DNA of 64,000 nt, from NCBI RefSeq assembly GCF_001435445.1, contig NZ_AZDH01000019.1, positions 87,157 to 151,156 on the forward strand, written 5' to 3'. The notes under the pieces are model-generated. The model was given only the letters and a program-made list of their open reading frames with translations. It did no database searches and was not told the origin of the DNA. This document shows, piece by piece, positions 16,026 through 27,758 of the stretch. The position numbers were made by a program, and so were the translations under genes. Positions within the stretch are counted from its first letter, which is position 1. Each line of letters starts with the position of its first letter. The stretch is from Companilactobacillus kimchii DSM 13961 = JCM 10707. GTDB lineage: Bacteria > Bacillota > Bacilli > Lactobacillales > Lactobacillaceae.

Positions 16026-16814
16026 TTAACCTAAAACTTGAACAGTAACATTTTGACGTCCAAATTGTAATGCTTGTGAGTTAGGCATGGCAATATCAAG
16101 TTGGTTAGGATTGCTGTAAGCGAAGAGACCAGTATCGTTAACTACACGATCGTAAGTCTTGCCATTAGCAGTAATTCTTAAATGTGTTCCACGAGGGAAT
16201 TTTGATAAGTTAGCAGCAACACCGCTGTAACCCATATTTGAACCAAGAACGACGGGATCATAAGCTGTAGCTGACATTGTTAGAGTTTGTTTAACGTTGT
16301 CAGTTGACATGTATTTTCCATTGATCCATTGACTACGGCCAACATCATACCATGTAGTACCAGTTGAATCAGTTTTACTTGCATAAACATGAACCATAGT
16401 GTGTCCAGTGGCTACATTACCTGTAAAATTACCATTGGGCCCATCATAGAGGTTAACGCCACCAGCAACATTGATATACATATCTTTGTTTAGAGAAACT
16501 GCTGGTGCTTCTGTAGAGATATCATTAGCGGAGATCCATTCGTTTGCACCTACTTCGTAATAAACAACTCCATCAACATTCATAGACTTGTCAATTCTCC
16601 AAGCTGTTTTGTTACCAAGCATAGAAGCGGCTCTAGTAACACCGTTTTGTGATTGTGTGTAAATACCGGCACCATTAGCGTTAGTTACATAAACTACGCC
16701 GCTAGCATTAGCTGTTGTTGTTGCAGCACTAACCGTTTGTGTTTGAGTACTGATTCCAATTAATGCAAGTGTAGTTACGGTAAATACTGATGCTACAAAA
16801 TTTTTGATCTTCAT
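16026..16814 (-). CDS. Secreted wall-associated protein with C-terminal 3D domain
   Basis: A 262-residue exported protein. Residues 1 to about 30 are a signal peptide (basic start, hydrophobic core, cleavage near VSAATT). Two SH3/SLAP-like modules follow at roughly 35-100 and 108-165, ending in YYEVGANEWIS and TWYDVGRSQWING. The C-terminal third is a 3D (double-psi barrel) domain: SATAYDP, GYSGVAANLSKFPRGTHLRI, RVVNDTG and LDIAMP contain the conserved Asp residues. Such domains occur in lytic transglycosylase-like and resuscitation-factor proteins, so a role in peptidoglycan turnover is likely. SD GGGGGA precedes the ATG. It is monocistronic. Confidence 0.82.
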   Translation of the reverse strand: MKIKNFVASVFTVTTLALIGISTQTQTVSAATTTANASGVVYVTNANGAGIYTQSQNGVTRAASMLGNKTAWRIDKSMNVDGVVYYEVGANEWISANDISTEAPAVSLNKDMYINVAGGVNLYDGPNGNFTGNVATGHTMVHVYASKTDSTGTTWYDVGRSQWINGKYMSTDNVKQTLTMSATAYDPVVLGSNMGYSGVAANLSKFPRGTHLRITANGKTYDRVVNDTGLFAYSNPNQLDIAMPNSQALQFGRQNVTVQVLG

Positions 16815-17006
16815 ATAAAATAATTCCCCCGAGTAAATCTTATGTTTGTTTTTATTTAATGTGTACTATTTTCTCAACGGAATTAATAATATAACGTCTA
16901 GACCAACAAATGTTGAATATAACTTAACTGTAAATTAGTTATAATTGGACTGTAAAGGTAATGTAACTAAACTGAAATAAATGTATATCAAAATATTGCA
17001 AAAAAA

Positions 17007-17480
17007 TTAGAGGTATTTGCGAATCTCTTTTAACATACTGTCGATATTGTTAACAACTACACCGTTCATTTTGATTAAACCAATAGTGTAATTGTTGATA
17101 TAAGCAAAAGGATTCTCACCGATAGAACCTACAGCCTTAAGCTTTTCAGGATTCTCGCCACCGTGTTGACGGAGGTCAGTATAGACGCCAATAATAGGAA
17201 TTTCTTTACCATATGCCAAACCGATTTCAGAGGCCACACCGTCATCCATTGTGTCACCATCAAGAATTGCAACGATTAAGTCGGAAGATAGCAATTCTTT
17301 GTTATCTTCTTGAGCAATTTTGATAGAATCGGCGTAATTCATTTTGTCATTGATGTCACCATTTTCTTGAGGTAGATAAACTTCAATATTGGAATCCATC
17401 TTTCTGATCTTATCAACTACGACTTCGTTAAACATACGGTCAGCTAAAGCAAAGAGTCCATTGGCAAAATATATTTTCAT
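17007..17480 (-). CDS. ndt: Nucleoside 2-deoxyribosyltransferase
   Basis: Transfers 2-deoxyribose between purine and pyrimidine bases; a salvage enzyme characteristic of lactobacilli. The 157-residue protein matches the usual length and has FANGLFALADRMFN, YLPQENGDINDK, and the active-site region VAILDGDTMDDGVASEIGLA, in which the Glu of SEIG is the expected nucleophile. The C-terminal NNYTIGLIKMNGVVV fits the family's subunit-contact region. SD AAGGA lies upstream of the ATG. It stands alone. Whether it is purine-only (PTD) or type II cannot be decided by eye. Confidence 0.92.
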   Translation of the reverse strand: MKIYFANGLFALADRMFNEVVVDKIRKMDSNIEVYLPQENGDINDKMNYADSIKIAQEDNKELLSSDLIVAILDGDTMDDGVASEIGLAYGKEIPIIGVYTDLRQHGGENPEKLKAVGSIGENPFAYINNYTIGLIKMNGVVVNNIDSMLKEIRKYL

Positions 17481-17877
17481 TAAAAAATCCTTCTTTCTAT
17501 ATTATGTGTTCTGTAATATTCTATCATGTTGTTAATTTTTCATCGTAAAAGTTTAAAATTATCTGTAAACTAAAAAATATACCATTATTTAGCTTGAATT
17601 TTAATTCAATAATAGAAAAACTATTTTATAAATTTGTAGATTCCTTACTGGTAGCTTAAATATACAATATAGATACATGCGAGAGAGCAAAATAATTGTT
17701 CTAACTTCTGACTTATTATCACCCTCGGATAATAGTTGAAGGTAACATGTGTACTATCAAAACACTGTTTTTCCCTAATTACCAGTAGTGTACTAATTTA
17801 CTCCAATATTAATGTTACAGTTCACCCTTCGATACTGCACTTTAATATTGAGAATCTCAAACATACAATATTCCATT
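17481..17877. other. Non-coding stretch with weak inverted repeats
   Basis: About 400 bp with no credible gene on either strand. TTACTGGTAG (near 17646) and TTACCAGTAG (near 17800) form a distant inverted pair; an ATTATC/GATAAT hairpin lies between them, and AATATTAA/TTAATATT arms lie near 17800-17860. These could be parts of a decayed structured element. The ndt promoter must lie at the left end. Confidence 0.35.
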
Positions 17878-17912
17878 AAAAAAGCTGTGACTTCATCAAT
17901 CACAGCTTTTTT
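17878..17912 (-). terminator. Terminator of ilvE
   Basis: AAAAAAGCTGTGA pairs perfectly with TCACAGCTTTTTT around a nine-base loop, giving T runs in both directions just after the ilvE stop. Confidence 0.93.
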
Positions 17913-17913
17913 G

Positions 17914-18945
17914 CTATTCTACGATTTGAACCCAACCTTCAGGAGCTTCAACAGTTCCAAATTGGATTCCTGTTAAGGTTTCATATAGTTTCTTGGTAAT
18001 TGGGCCAACCTCTGTTTCACTATAGAAGACATGTAGATTACCATTGTGTTCCAAGCCACCAATAGGAGAGATGACAGCGGCCGTACCACAAGCGCCGGCT
18101 TCTTTGAATTTATCCAGTTGATCAATGTAGACGTCACCTTCTTCTGCTCCAAGTCCTAGACGATTCTTGGCTAACCAGAGTAAAGAGTATTTAGTAATAC
18201 TTGGTAAAATCGATGGTGATTTAGGAGTTAAGAAGACATCATCTTTGGTGATACCGAAGAAGTTAGCTGATCCAACTTCTTCAATTTTTTCATGATTGAT
18301 GGGATCGAGGTAAACACAATCCGCAAAACCATTTTTATGGGCCTCATCACCAGGATAGAGACTGGCAGCATAATTTCCACCAACTTTACTTTGACCAGTA
18401 CCCTTGTGAGCTGCACGGTCATACTGTGATGTTGTGAAGTTAACGGGGGTAAGTCCACCCTTGAAATAATTACCGACTGGCATAGCAAAAATGGTAAAGA
18501 TGTATTCCGGAGCAGCATGGACACCGATTTGAGCTCCAGTACCAATGATTAGAGGACGTAAATAAAGTGTGGCACCAGTTCCGTAAGGAGGAACAAAATT
18601 AGCGTTGGCCTTAACTACTTCTTTTACAGCTTCAACAAATTTATCTTCTGGAAAGACCGGCATCAGTAATCTCTCACATGATTCTCTCATTCGACTAGCA
18701 TTGCGATCGGGTCTAAATAGTTGAATATGATTATCAGGAGTACGATAAGCTTTCATTCCTTCGAAAGCCGCCTGACCGTAATGTAAAACTGTAGAAGCTT
18801 CACTAATATGAAGTGTACTGTCTTCAGTTAAACCAGCATCTTGCCATGCTCCGTTCTTATAGTGAGCGATGAATCGATAAGGTAAGTCCATATAATTAAA
18901 ACCGAGGTCATTCCAATTAATTGTTGATGGATCTGCTTTTGCCAT
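17914..18945 (-). CDS. ilvE: Branched-chain amino acid aminotransferase
   Basis: PLP enzyme that interconverts Leu, Ile and Val with their keto acids. The 343-residue protein is fold type IV: HYGQAAFEGMKAYRTPDNHIQLFRPDRNA, LYLRPLIIGTG, the PLP-lysine region SKVGGNYAASL, CVYLDPINHEKIEEVGSANFFG, and the C-terminal KEAGACGTAAVISPIGG. Length and motifs match the longer BCAT2-like type common in Firmicutes. SD AAGGAGA precedes the ATG. It is monocistronic with a strong terminator. In lactobacilli lacking branched-chain biosynthesis its main role is amino-acid catabolism and aroma formation; BrnQ at 52 kb would supply substrate. Confidence 0.94.
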   Translation of the reverse strand: MAKADPSTINWNDLGFNYMDLPYRFIAHYKNGAWQDAGLTEDSTLHISEASTVLHYGQAAFEGMKAYRTPDNHIQLFRPDRNASRMRESCERLLMPVFPEDKFVEAVKEVVKANANFVPPYGTGATLYLRPLIIGTGAQIGVHAAPEYIFTIFAMPVGNYFKGGLTPVNFTTSQYDRAAHKGTGQSKVGGNYAASLYPGDEAHKNGFADCVYLDPINHEKIEEVGSANFFGITKDDVFLTPKSPSILPSITKYSLLWLAKNRLGLGAEEGDVYIDQLDKFKEAGACGTAAVISPIGGLEHNGNLHVFYSETEVGPITKKLYETLTGIQFGTVEAPEGWVQIVE

Positions 18946-19100
18946 AATAAAAATCTCCTTACTAAAATTAAAATAATATTAAATAGATTAGATTCATCAT
19001 AATTAATGATTTCAAAAGTGTCAATCAAGTTTAAGTGTTTTCTTTACGCGACCAGTGCGAGAATGGCTACAATATAAGGGTATAAGCGAGAGGAGAAATT

Positions 19101-19952
19101 ATGAATAAGAAAAAGTTTATTTTTTCGGCCGCAATGGCAATGATATTGGTAGTTTTTGGCTTCTTTACATATAGTTGTCATGCACAGGCGGTAAATTCTA
19201 AAAAATACGTTCAAGAATCGATTCCAACTATTTTTTTCCATGGCTATGGCAGTAGTTATCGGGCTGAAATCCAAATGACTGAAGTTGCTAAGGAAGCAGG
19301 AGTCACAAGAACAATCGTGAGAATCAACGTTAGTCCCAATGGCTATGCTAAAATGATTGGTTCTATTCCTAAGAAGGCTAAGAATCCAATTGTTGAAGTC
19401 AACTATGATGATAACAAGATGTTGAATTATCATACGGCGGGACTCTGGGCTAAAAATGTTATTGAAGTTTTGCAGAAGGATTATAAATTTAAAAAGGTTA
19501 ATTTAGTAGGTCACTCAATGGGAAACATGGCTATTAATTATTACATTTTGGATAATTATAGTAATAAGAAATTACCTAAAATTAATAAGGTGGTTGATAT
19601 TGCCGGGCATTTTGACGGTATCATTGATGAGGATGATGAGCCTGGTCGTATTACTTTAGATAAAAATGGTAAACCTACGCCAATGAATCAGTTTTATCAA
19701 GAATTGTTGAAGTTTAGAAGGGTTTATCCAACCAATACTAGAGTACTTAATATCTTTGGTGATAAGAATGATGGAACTCATTCTGATGGTGCCGTAACTA
19801 ATGCTTCTTCGCAGTCGTTGAGATATTTAGTTTCAGGTCGTGCTAAATCTTATCGGGAAAAGAAGATTGTTGGTAAGATGGCTGCTCACAGTAAACTACA
19901 TGAAAATAAGCAAGTCGATAAGATTTTAATTAACTTCTTGTGGAAGAAATAA
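19101..19952 (+). CDS. Secreted alpha/beta hydrolase (DUF915 family)
   Basis: A 283-residue exported protein with an N-terminal signal or anchor (basic MNKKK, hydrophobic residues 6-24, then YSCHAQA). The hydrolase fold is marked by TIFFHGYGSS (oxyanion region), the nucleophile elbow VGHSMGNMAINYY, NIFGDKNDGTHSDGAV (acid) and AAHSKLHEN (His). These features match the DUF915 hydrolases abundant in lactobacilli. The Cys near residue 27 lacks a proper lipobox, so lipid anchoring is unlikely. SD GAGAGGAG lies upstream of the ATG. The substrate is unknown; it stands alone. Confidence 0.82.
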   Translation: MNKKKFIFSAAMAMILVVFGFFTYSCHAQAVNSKKYVQESIPTIFFHGYGSSYRAEIQMTEVAKEAGVTRTIVRINVSPNGYAKMIGSIPKKAKNPIVEVNYDDNKMLNYHTAGLWAKNVIEVLQKDYKFKKVNLVGHSMGNMAINYYILDNYSNKKLPKINKVVDIAGHFDGIIDEDDEPGRITLDKNGKPTPMNQFYQELLKFRRVYPTNTRVLNIFGDKNDGTHSDGAVTNASSQSLRYLVSGRAKSYREKKIVGKMAAHSKLHENKQVDKILINFLWKK

Positions 19953-19960
19953 GGAAAAAT

Positions 19961-20030
19961 TCCGTCCTCTACAAAAAAGTAATTTGATTGTAACTAAATA
20001 CCAACTAGTTCGTTGGTTCCAATTATTAGA
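19961..20030 (+). repeat. Probable remnant of the structured dispersed repeat
   Basis: TTCCGTCCTCTAC resembles the left edge of the repeat family, and CTAGTTCGTTGGTTC followed by AATTATTA matches the sequence just right of the copy at 55383-55560, as does GATTGTAACTAAATAC on its left. The 175-bp core is missing. This looks like an internally deleted copy or a shared flanking sequence. Confidence 0.4.
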
Positions 20031-20076
20031 GAGTAAAACTGCAGTATTTATGTAATCCAAATAAAGATTTTAAATT

Positions 20077-20157
20077 AAAAGAACAGCTTCTATTAAGTAT
20101 TCGAGACATATGTTATGTACTTGAGTATCTCTCAATAGGAGTTGTTCTTATTTTTTA
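20077..20157. terminator. Long imperfect hairpin between convergent genes
   Basis: AAGAACAGCTTCTATTAAGT... (left arm to 20110) pairs imperfectly over about 30 bases with ...CTCAATAGGAGTTGTTCTT (right arm) and runs into ATTTTTTATT. It probably terminates the hydrolase gene and the SHOCT gene on the other strand. Confidence 0.6.
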
Positions 20158-20162
20158 TTATT

Positions 20163-20384
20163 TTATTTTTTTAAATTCTCTTTTCGTTTAGCATAGTCAG
20201 CGTCCGAGATTCTTCCCTGAGCATACTCACGATTCAAAATGTCTAAGGCACTATTTTGATGATGATTATTAAATAGGTAAACAATTGCAACGAAGATCAA
20301 TAAGGCAATGATTCCATAAAAGAGGAATCCTCCACCCATGAAGTTTAAGCCACTGAATAAGTGGCAACCAGTTAATCCCATCAT
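20163..20384 (-). CDS. Small membrane protein with SHOCT domain
   Basis: A protein of about 73 residues. After a short N-terminal segment there is one strong membrane helix (FLFYGIIALLIFVAIVYLF), then a polar linker (NNHHQNS) and a C-terminal SHOCT motif: ALDILNREYAQGRISDADYA followed by KRKENLKK. SHOCT modules are short oligomerisation-type tails found on many small membrane proteins. I set the start at the ATG at 20384, which has SD AAAGGAG at 9 nt; longer in-frame starts put the SD inside the coding region. Function unknown. It follows the NUDIX gene on the same strand with a small gap. Confidence 0.72.
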   Translation of the reverse strand: MMGLTGCHLFSGLNFMGGGFLFYGIIALLIFVAIVYLFNNHHQNSALDILNREYAQGRISDADYAKRKENLKK

Positions 20385-20457
20385 AATTAGCATCTCCTTT
20401 AAATGGAATTGTCTCAATTATAGGTAGGAGTTAGGGTTTCAACAATTATATTGCTTG

Positions 20458-20916
20458 CTATTCGAAGTATGGAAAATCGTGTTCAAAATAGTGCTGCAAA
20501 CAGCTTGCGTGTTGACGATTGAATATTTCAGGTAAGTTTTCTTTAGAGAAGTATTTTAAGTCTAAAGTTTCGTTATTCTTGGAATTGAGTTCACCTTTGC
20601 AGTAGTCAACTAGAAAGAAGGTCACGATGGCTTGGGCAACGTCGCTGTTAGGGTAGCGTTGGATGTGATTAGAAGAGAGTCCTAAAAATGAATTTAGTAT
20701 AACTTCAAGTCCAGTTTCCTCTCGAAATTCTCGGCGACAAGTACCTTCAACTGTTTCACCATATTCCATGGCACCCCCGGGGAGGTCCCATTTATTCATA
20801 TCGGAATGCTTTTGTAAAAGGACTTCATTCTTATCGTTAATTAGAATTCCTCCAACAAAATTTAAGATAATCGGTTCATGACCAATTTTTTGGCGAATAT
20901 CGTGAATATAATCCAT
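20458..20916 (-). CDS. NUDIX hydrolase
   Basis: Hydrolyses a nucleoside diphosphate linked to another moiety. The 152-residue protein has a clear Nudix box, beginning GGAMEYGETVEGTCRREFRE and continuing ETGLEV, which fits GX5EX7REUXEEXGU. It is preceded by the expected strand KWDLPGG. The start is the ATG at 20916 with SD GGAGGT five bases away; an upstream in-frame TTG overlaps that SD. The gene follows galR by 23 nt on the same strand and may be the last gene of the galactose transcript, although no functional tie is evident. Substrate unknown. Confidence 0.85.
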   Translation of the reverse strand: MDYIHDIRQKIGHEPIILNFVGGILINDKNEVLLQKHSDMNKWDLPGGAMEYGETVEGTCRREFREETGLEVILNSFLGLSSNHIQRYPNSDVAQAIVTFFLVDYCKGELNSKNNETLDLKYFSKENLPEIFNRQHASCLQHYFEHDFPYFE

Positions 20917-20939
20917 CTTTACCTCCAGCAAAACGTTAT

Positions 20940-23388
<2,449 letters not shown>

Positions 23389-23389
<1 letters not shown>

Positions 23390-24573
23390 TATTTTTCCAC
23401 CTCGGTTGTAGCAATTTCTCTAGGTCCGTCAGCAATCTCAGCAATATAGAAGTCAGCAGCATAGCCAATTTCTTTTTGATAAATTTGACCGACATTTTCT
23501 TTAAAGGCGTTAACCTTATCTTTATCAACGATAGCAATAGCACAACCACCGAAACCGGCACCAACCATACGAGCACCGAGTACACCGTCTTGTTTCCAAG
23601 CAGCGGCGACCAAGGTATCAAGTTCCTTACCAGTTACTTCATAATCGTAGTGTAGTGAAATATGAGAAGCATTGACTAGTTTGCCAAATTCTTCAAGGTT
23701 GTTTTCTTTAAGATAATTGATAGCTTTAAGAGTTCTCTGATTTTCAAAAACAGCATGACGAGCACGACGGATCAAAATATCATCGTTGATCAAATATGAG
23801 TTACGATCAAAATCGTCAATTGATAGTTCGCCTAATGAATTGATGTCTAATTTAGTTTGAAGCAGTTTCAAAGCCTCTTCACATTGACTACGACGTTCAT
23901 TGTATTTAGAGTCAGCCAAGGTACGATGCTTGTTAGTATTCATAATTACGATAACGTTATTACCTAGTTCAACTGGTGCGTAATGGTATTCCATTGTATT
24001 GGTGTCGAGTAAGATAGCTTGATTTTCTTTACCCATACCAACAGCAAATTGATCCATAATTCCTGAATTGACGCCGATAAAGTCATTCTCATCTTTTTGA
24101 CCCATTTTTACTAAATCAAGTTGATCAATGTCGAGTGAGAATGCGTCTTTGAGAATTGTTCCCATTAATAATTCGATTGAAGCAGAAGATGATAATCCTG
24201 CGCCATCAGGCAAATTACCGTGAATATAAAGATTGAAACCGTGATCTATTTTATAACCAGCTTTGGTAATAAAATAGATCATCCCTTTAGGATAATTGGC
24301 CCAATCGTCCTCTTTGTTAAATTTAAGATCGTCAAGTGAGAAGGAAATGATACCTTTGTCGGGTAGGTTCTCGGAAAACATTTGAACAGTATCGTCATCA
24401 CGTTTGCCGTAAGCTGCATATGTACCTAAACTGATAGCACAAGGGAAGACATTGCCTCCATTGTAGTCAGTGTGTTCACCGATTAAATTGATACGACCAG
24501 GTGAAAAGAATAATTTTTCAGCTGTTTGGTTAAATTTATCTGCAAATCCTTGTAATATTTCGTTAGTATTCAT
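23389..24573 (-). CDS. galK: Galactokinase
   Basis: Phosphorylates galactose to galactose 1-phosphate. The 394-residue GHMP kinase has the galactokinase signature [18 protein letters not shown], the ATP-binding [25 protein letters not shown], and the C-terminal [17 protein letters not shown]. The start is the ATG at 24573 with SD GGAGG; a longer in-frame start adds 12 residues that overlap the SD and operator region. It is first in galK-galT-galR. The upstream region holds a palindromic operator, a cre-like site and a fitting promoter, so induction by galactose and glucose repression are expected. Confidence 0.96.
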
Positions 24574-24589
24574 GATTGATCCTCCATTT

Positions 24590-24603
24590 AGTAAATGTTT
24601 ACT
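24590..24603 (-). promoter_or_regulatory. Probable GalR operator
   Basis: AGTAAATGTTTACT is a 6+6 inverted repeat (AGTAAA/TTTACT) between the galK promoter and its SD. Its position suits repression by the LacI-type regulator encoded at the end of this operon. Confidence 0.65.
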
Positions 24604-24611
24604 TAACAAAA

Positions 24612-24640
24612 ATGATAGCGCTTTCGAATAACTAAAACAA
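24612..24640 (-). promoter_or_regulatory. galK promoter with cre-like site
   Basis: On the minus strand TTGTTT, 17-nt spacer, TATCAT. The site CGAAAGCGCTATCA (plus-strand 24613-24626) matches the cre consensus TGNAANCGNWNNCA except for the first base, and overlaps the -10 and spacer. This supports CcpA repression. Confidence 0.65.
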
Positions 24641-24718
24641 CCCTATAGATTTAAAAAATATAATAAAATGTTATTATTATATGCATGAATACAAAGTCAC
24701 TTGAAAAAGAGGAAAAAT

Positions 24719-25585
24719 ATGAAAACGGCAGTTGTAACTGATACAGCATCGTACCTAACACCTGAGCAAATCAAGCAATACAACATCACCGTCTTACCAA
24801 TCACGGTTATTTTGGGGAATGAACAATATAAGGAAACAGAAGAATTAACGGATCAAGAGTTTTACGACTATTTGCGTAATGAACCAGAATTACCAACCAC
24901 AGCTCAAGTTTCGATGGGACAGATACAAGAGGCTTATGATCGTTTGGTATCAGAAGGCTATGACACAATTATCTCAATTCACTTATCATTAGGAATTACT
25001 TCATTTATGGACAACTTACGTATGTTTGTGAAGGATTATGATAAGGCTAAAGTTTATCCATTCGATTCAATGGCTGCGAGTGCCGCCGAGGCTGATTTGG
25101 TTATGCTAGCTGGTTCAATGGCTCAAAAGGGAGAAGATCCTGAAAAAATTGTTGCTAAAATGGAAGAGTTACGAGACTCAACCGATATTTATTTTGCCGT
25201 TAACGATTTGAAACACTTGAGTCGTACCGGTCGTTTAAGCAATCGTTCTGCTATTATTGGTAGTTTGTTGGATGTTAAACCATTATTGACATTCAAAGAT
25301 GGTAAAATTTTTGCAATTGGTAAAGAGAGAACTATGCATCGAGCTTTCCGTGTAATTGCATTGGAGATACAAAAATATGCAGATGCGCATCCAGATTGGA
25401 AGTTACACATCACAGTAGTTGATTCTAATAATCGTGAAATGTTGGAGAAGTGGAGTAATGATTTTCAAACCAACTTCCCTGATGCCAAGGTTTCAACGAG
25501 TCATTTAGGACCAGCTATCAGTGTACATACTGGTGAAAAAACTATGGGTGTTGTCTGGGATAGGGATTTATTAGATGAAAACTAG
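24719..25585 (+). CDS. DegV-family fatty-acid-binding protein
   Basis: A 288-residue protein of the DegV/FakB family, which binds a fatty acid for phosphorylation by FakA kinase. Motifs are AVVTDTASYLT at the N-terminus, LPTTAQVSMGQIQEAYDRL, ISIHLSLGITSFMDN, VYPFDSMAASAAEADLV, YFAVNDLKHLSRTGRLSNRS and LLDVKPLLTFKDGKI. I start at ATG 24719, which has SD AGAGGA; an upstream in-frame TTG would place that SD inside the gene. It diverges from galK. The next gene starts 11 nt before its stop, so the two are translationally coupled. Confidence 0.9.
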   Translation: MKTAVVTDTASYLTPEQIKQYNITVLPITVILGNEQYKETEELTDQEFYDYLRNEPELPTTAQVSMGQIQEAYDRLVSEGYDTIISIHLSLGITSFMDNLRMFVKDYDKAKVYPFDSMAASAAEADLVMLAGSMAQKGEDPEKIVAKMEELRDSTDIYFAVNDLKHLSRTGRLSNRSAIIGSLLDVKPLLTFKDGKIFAIGKERTMHRAFRVIALEIQKYADAHPDWKLHITVVDSNNREMLEKWSNDFQTNFPDAKVSTSHLGPAISVHTGEKTMGVVWDRDLLDEN

Positions 25586-25931
25586 AATTATGCTTTACGT
25601 TGATGACGTTGATATGAACGTAGAATTTTGGGTCGAAGAATTTGGAGCCAAAGTAATGGCTCGTCAGACTTTAAATGGTGGCTACCAGAATGTCATCGTA
25701 GGAATCTCTGCGGAAACTGAATTATCGATTTTTCCTAAGGATTACGTCAGAATTTATTCACCAGAAGTGGATGAAACAGTACCATCATTGATGTTCTTTT
25801 CTAACCGTTTCAATGAACTGCATGATGATTTATTGAGTGCAGGTGAGGTTTCTGAAGTTAATGGTGTGTTGACTTTTAACTTCCAAGATCCTGAAGGTAA
25901 TTATTTTGTTGTTGCTAGGGAAGAATATTAA
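25575..25931 (+). CDS. VOC (glyoxalase-like) superfamily protein
   Basis: A 118-residue single-module vicinal-oxygen-chelate protein: MLYVDDVDMNVEFWVEEFG at the N-terminus matches the first beta-alpha-beta unit, and LTFNFQDPEGNYFVVAREE is the typical end (DPxGN). The metal-binding residues of true glyoxalase I are not obvious, so the activity is unknown; such proteins are often annotated as glyoxalase or bleomycin-resistance-like. It overlaps the end of the DegV gene by 11 nt and is closed by a strong terminator. Confidence 0.78.
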   Translation: MKTRIMLYVDDVDMNVEFWVEEFGAKVMARQTLNGGYQNVIVGISAETELSIFPKDYVRIYSPEVDETVPSLMFFSNRFNELHDDLLSAGEVSEVNGVLTFNFQDPEGNYFVVAREEY

Positions 25932-26000
25932 TTCTGAAATTTACAAAGTTGTCGCTACCAACCGGAAAATGAGCTTAATTATTTATTTTCAGTAATTTAG

Positions 26001-26072
26001 AAAAAAAGCAGCATTTATTAGAATAAACGTATTACAAATACGCTATATATTCTAAATAAATGCTGCTTTTTT
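26001..26072. terminator. Bidirectional terminator
   Basis: AAAAAAAGCAGCATTTATTA pairs with TAAATAAATGCTGCTTTTTT (one bulge) over 19 bp, with an internal AGAATA/TATTCT extension. It serves the VOC gene on the left and the membrane glycosyltransferase on the right. Confidence 0.92.
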
Positions 26073-26105
26073 CTTTATTGACTCTTTATTAGATATGATG
26101 GTAAT

Positions 26106-27758
26106 TTATTTTTTTTGAAAAAACATGACAGGGTAATGATTAAAATAAGCATTCTTTATAAATTTCCATTCGGATTTATTTGAAAGTGGTTTACTGTAGG
26201 TACCTAAATTTTGACGGTAAACCATTGCCAAATCACCTTTTCGAGATTTAGCAATATTATTAATGTCCCTTAAGTATCCATAACGGTTTGTTGGTGCGGA
26301 AATTATTTTATAAGGTATTCTTCTGTTTTTATTTTGTACCTTTAAATATTGGGAGTCATTTATTGGATGCTGTACTAATCTGAATATTGGGAAGTTTCCT
26401 GATAAGTTCTCAATGTAAAGATTGTTATTACTATAATATTTGTCCATCATTGAATTAATATTTTGAGTATTTGCAAAGGACCCAGAAGATGCATTAAAAA
26501 CAGTTTTTTGATTTCCAATGCCAAGGTAGTTATTAAAGGTAAATGTACCAAATACTAAAATGGGAATTGTTATCAGAATTAATTTTCCTACTTTTCCAAT
26601 AGAGTTAAAAACAATGTATAAACCAAATCCTGTGAGGATAGCCAGTGGGAACCATAAAAAATTCCAGTGATTATAATTGGGTTTGATAATCATTAACCCA
26701 GGTATAAAAGTAAATAATGATTCTAATATTATAATTCTAAATTTGATTTCATTTTTACTAAATAACTCTTTTTTTCCTAATGAACCTATAATAGCAAAAA
26801 TGAGCATAAATGGAAGAATAGCTCCATAGGGTAGGCTACTGTTCTGTGGTAATTTATCACTACCAGTCAATATTTGCTTTGTTCCAGAGAAAATATTCAT
26901 TAAGCTGTTTTTAAATAATGATCCTTTGAAACTAATTAGTGAGCTAACACGATTAGCTTGTAAATAAGGTAAATCAAAGATGAGAAACTTTGAAAATTTA
27001 TTGGTATGTTGAATATTTACTCGAAAAGCAAATACCATTAATGGTAAAACCAGAATAAAAATTAAAATACCCCAAAGAATTACTTCCTTTTTTGAAAGCC
27101 ATTTTTTAAGAATTGTTGTTAAAGCCATTGTAATTATGAGGAAAGGTAGATAAATCCAAGAGGCTACATAACCGTATGCTGATAGGGCAATAAAAACAGA
27201 TGATAAAACTAAGAAGTAGTATTTTGTTTTTATAGGGTGCTCTAGGGTTGAAAGATAAAAGTTAATTAATCCAAGGATAACAAAGATTGGAGAGACGTTA
27301 GCATCTAGGACCCATCGTCCTGATACTAGGAACCAAGGAGTTGTCACTAAGGATAATGTAACCAAAAAAGGTAAAGCTTTATTTGGAGAACTGAGATAAA
27401 GAGAACATACTATAGCAATGATTGCTGTTAACGTTAAAATAGCCATCGGGAGTCTAAACATAAATAGAGAAAAGCCAAAGATTTTAATGACTGGAACTAT
27501 AATCCATGCATATAAAATAGATTGTCCCTGTCCCCACACGCTTGCGAAATAAATAGGATTCTTTAATCCGTGTATATCGGTACCAAAGTTAACTTTACTT
27601 ATAACTTCATTCATATAATTTGTCTCGTCAACATGTAGACCGGGTGTACTATTTAATTTCACAAGTAGTAAAATCCCTAAACCTATTATCAGGATAAAAG
27701 ATAATGATAATTGTAGCCAATTATAGAAGGTTCTTTTAGAACTTTTTATTTTAAAAAT
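26106..27758 (-). CDS. GT39-like multi-pass membrane glycosyltransferase, apparent ATT start
   Basis: A large polytopic protein with about eleven hydrophobic helices and a C-terminal extracytoplasmic domain, resembling the dolichyl-phosphate-mannose mannosyltransferase/ArnT superfamily. The acidic first loop GLHVDETNYMNE and the later KPNYNHWNFLWFPLAIL fit that fold. A GTG-initiated frame (27662) begins after the first helix. The same frame continues upstream without a stop through KSSKRTFYNWLQLSLSFILI, giving the expected first helix, and an SD AGGGGG (27767-27772) sits ahead of two ATT codons (27761 and 27758). No ATG, GTG or TTG exists in frame there. I therefore infer an ATT start near 27758. 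The sugar and acceptor are unknown. Confidence 0.7.
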   Translation of the reverse strand: MFKIKSSKRTFYNWLQLSLSFILIIGLGILLLVKLNSTPGLHVDETNYMNEVISKVNFGTDIHGLKNPIYFASVWGQGQSILYAWIIVPVIKIFGFSLFMFRLPMAILTLTAIIAIVCSLYLSSPNKALPFLVTLSLVTTPWFLVSGRWVLDANVSPIFVILGLINFYLSTLEHPIKTKYYFLVLSSVFIALSAYGYVASWIYLPFLIITMALTTILKKWLSKKEVILWGILIFILVLPLMVFAFRVNIQHTNKFSKFLIFDLPYLQANRVSSLISFKGSLFKNSLMNIFSGTKQILTGSDKLPQNSSLPYGAILPFMLIFAIIGSLGKKELFSKNEIKFRIIILESLFTFIPGLMIIKPNYNHWNFLWFPLAILTGFGLYIVFNSIGKVGKLILITIPILVFGTFTFNNYLGIGNQKTVFNASSGSFANTQNINSMMDKYYSNNNLYIENLSGNFPIFRLVQHPINDSQYLKVQNKNRRIPYKIISAPTNRYGYLRDINNIAKSRKGDLAMVYRQNLGTYSKPLSNKSEWKFIKNAYFNHYPVMFFQKK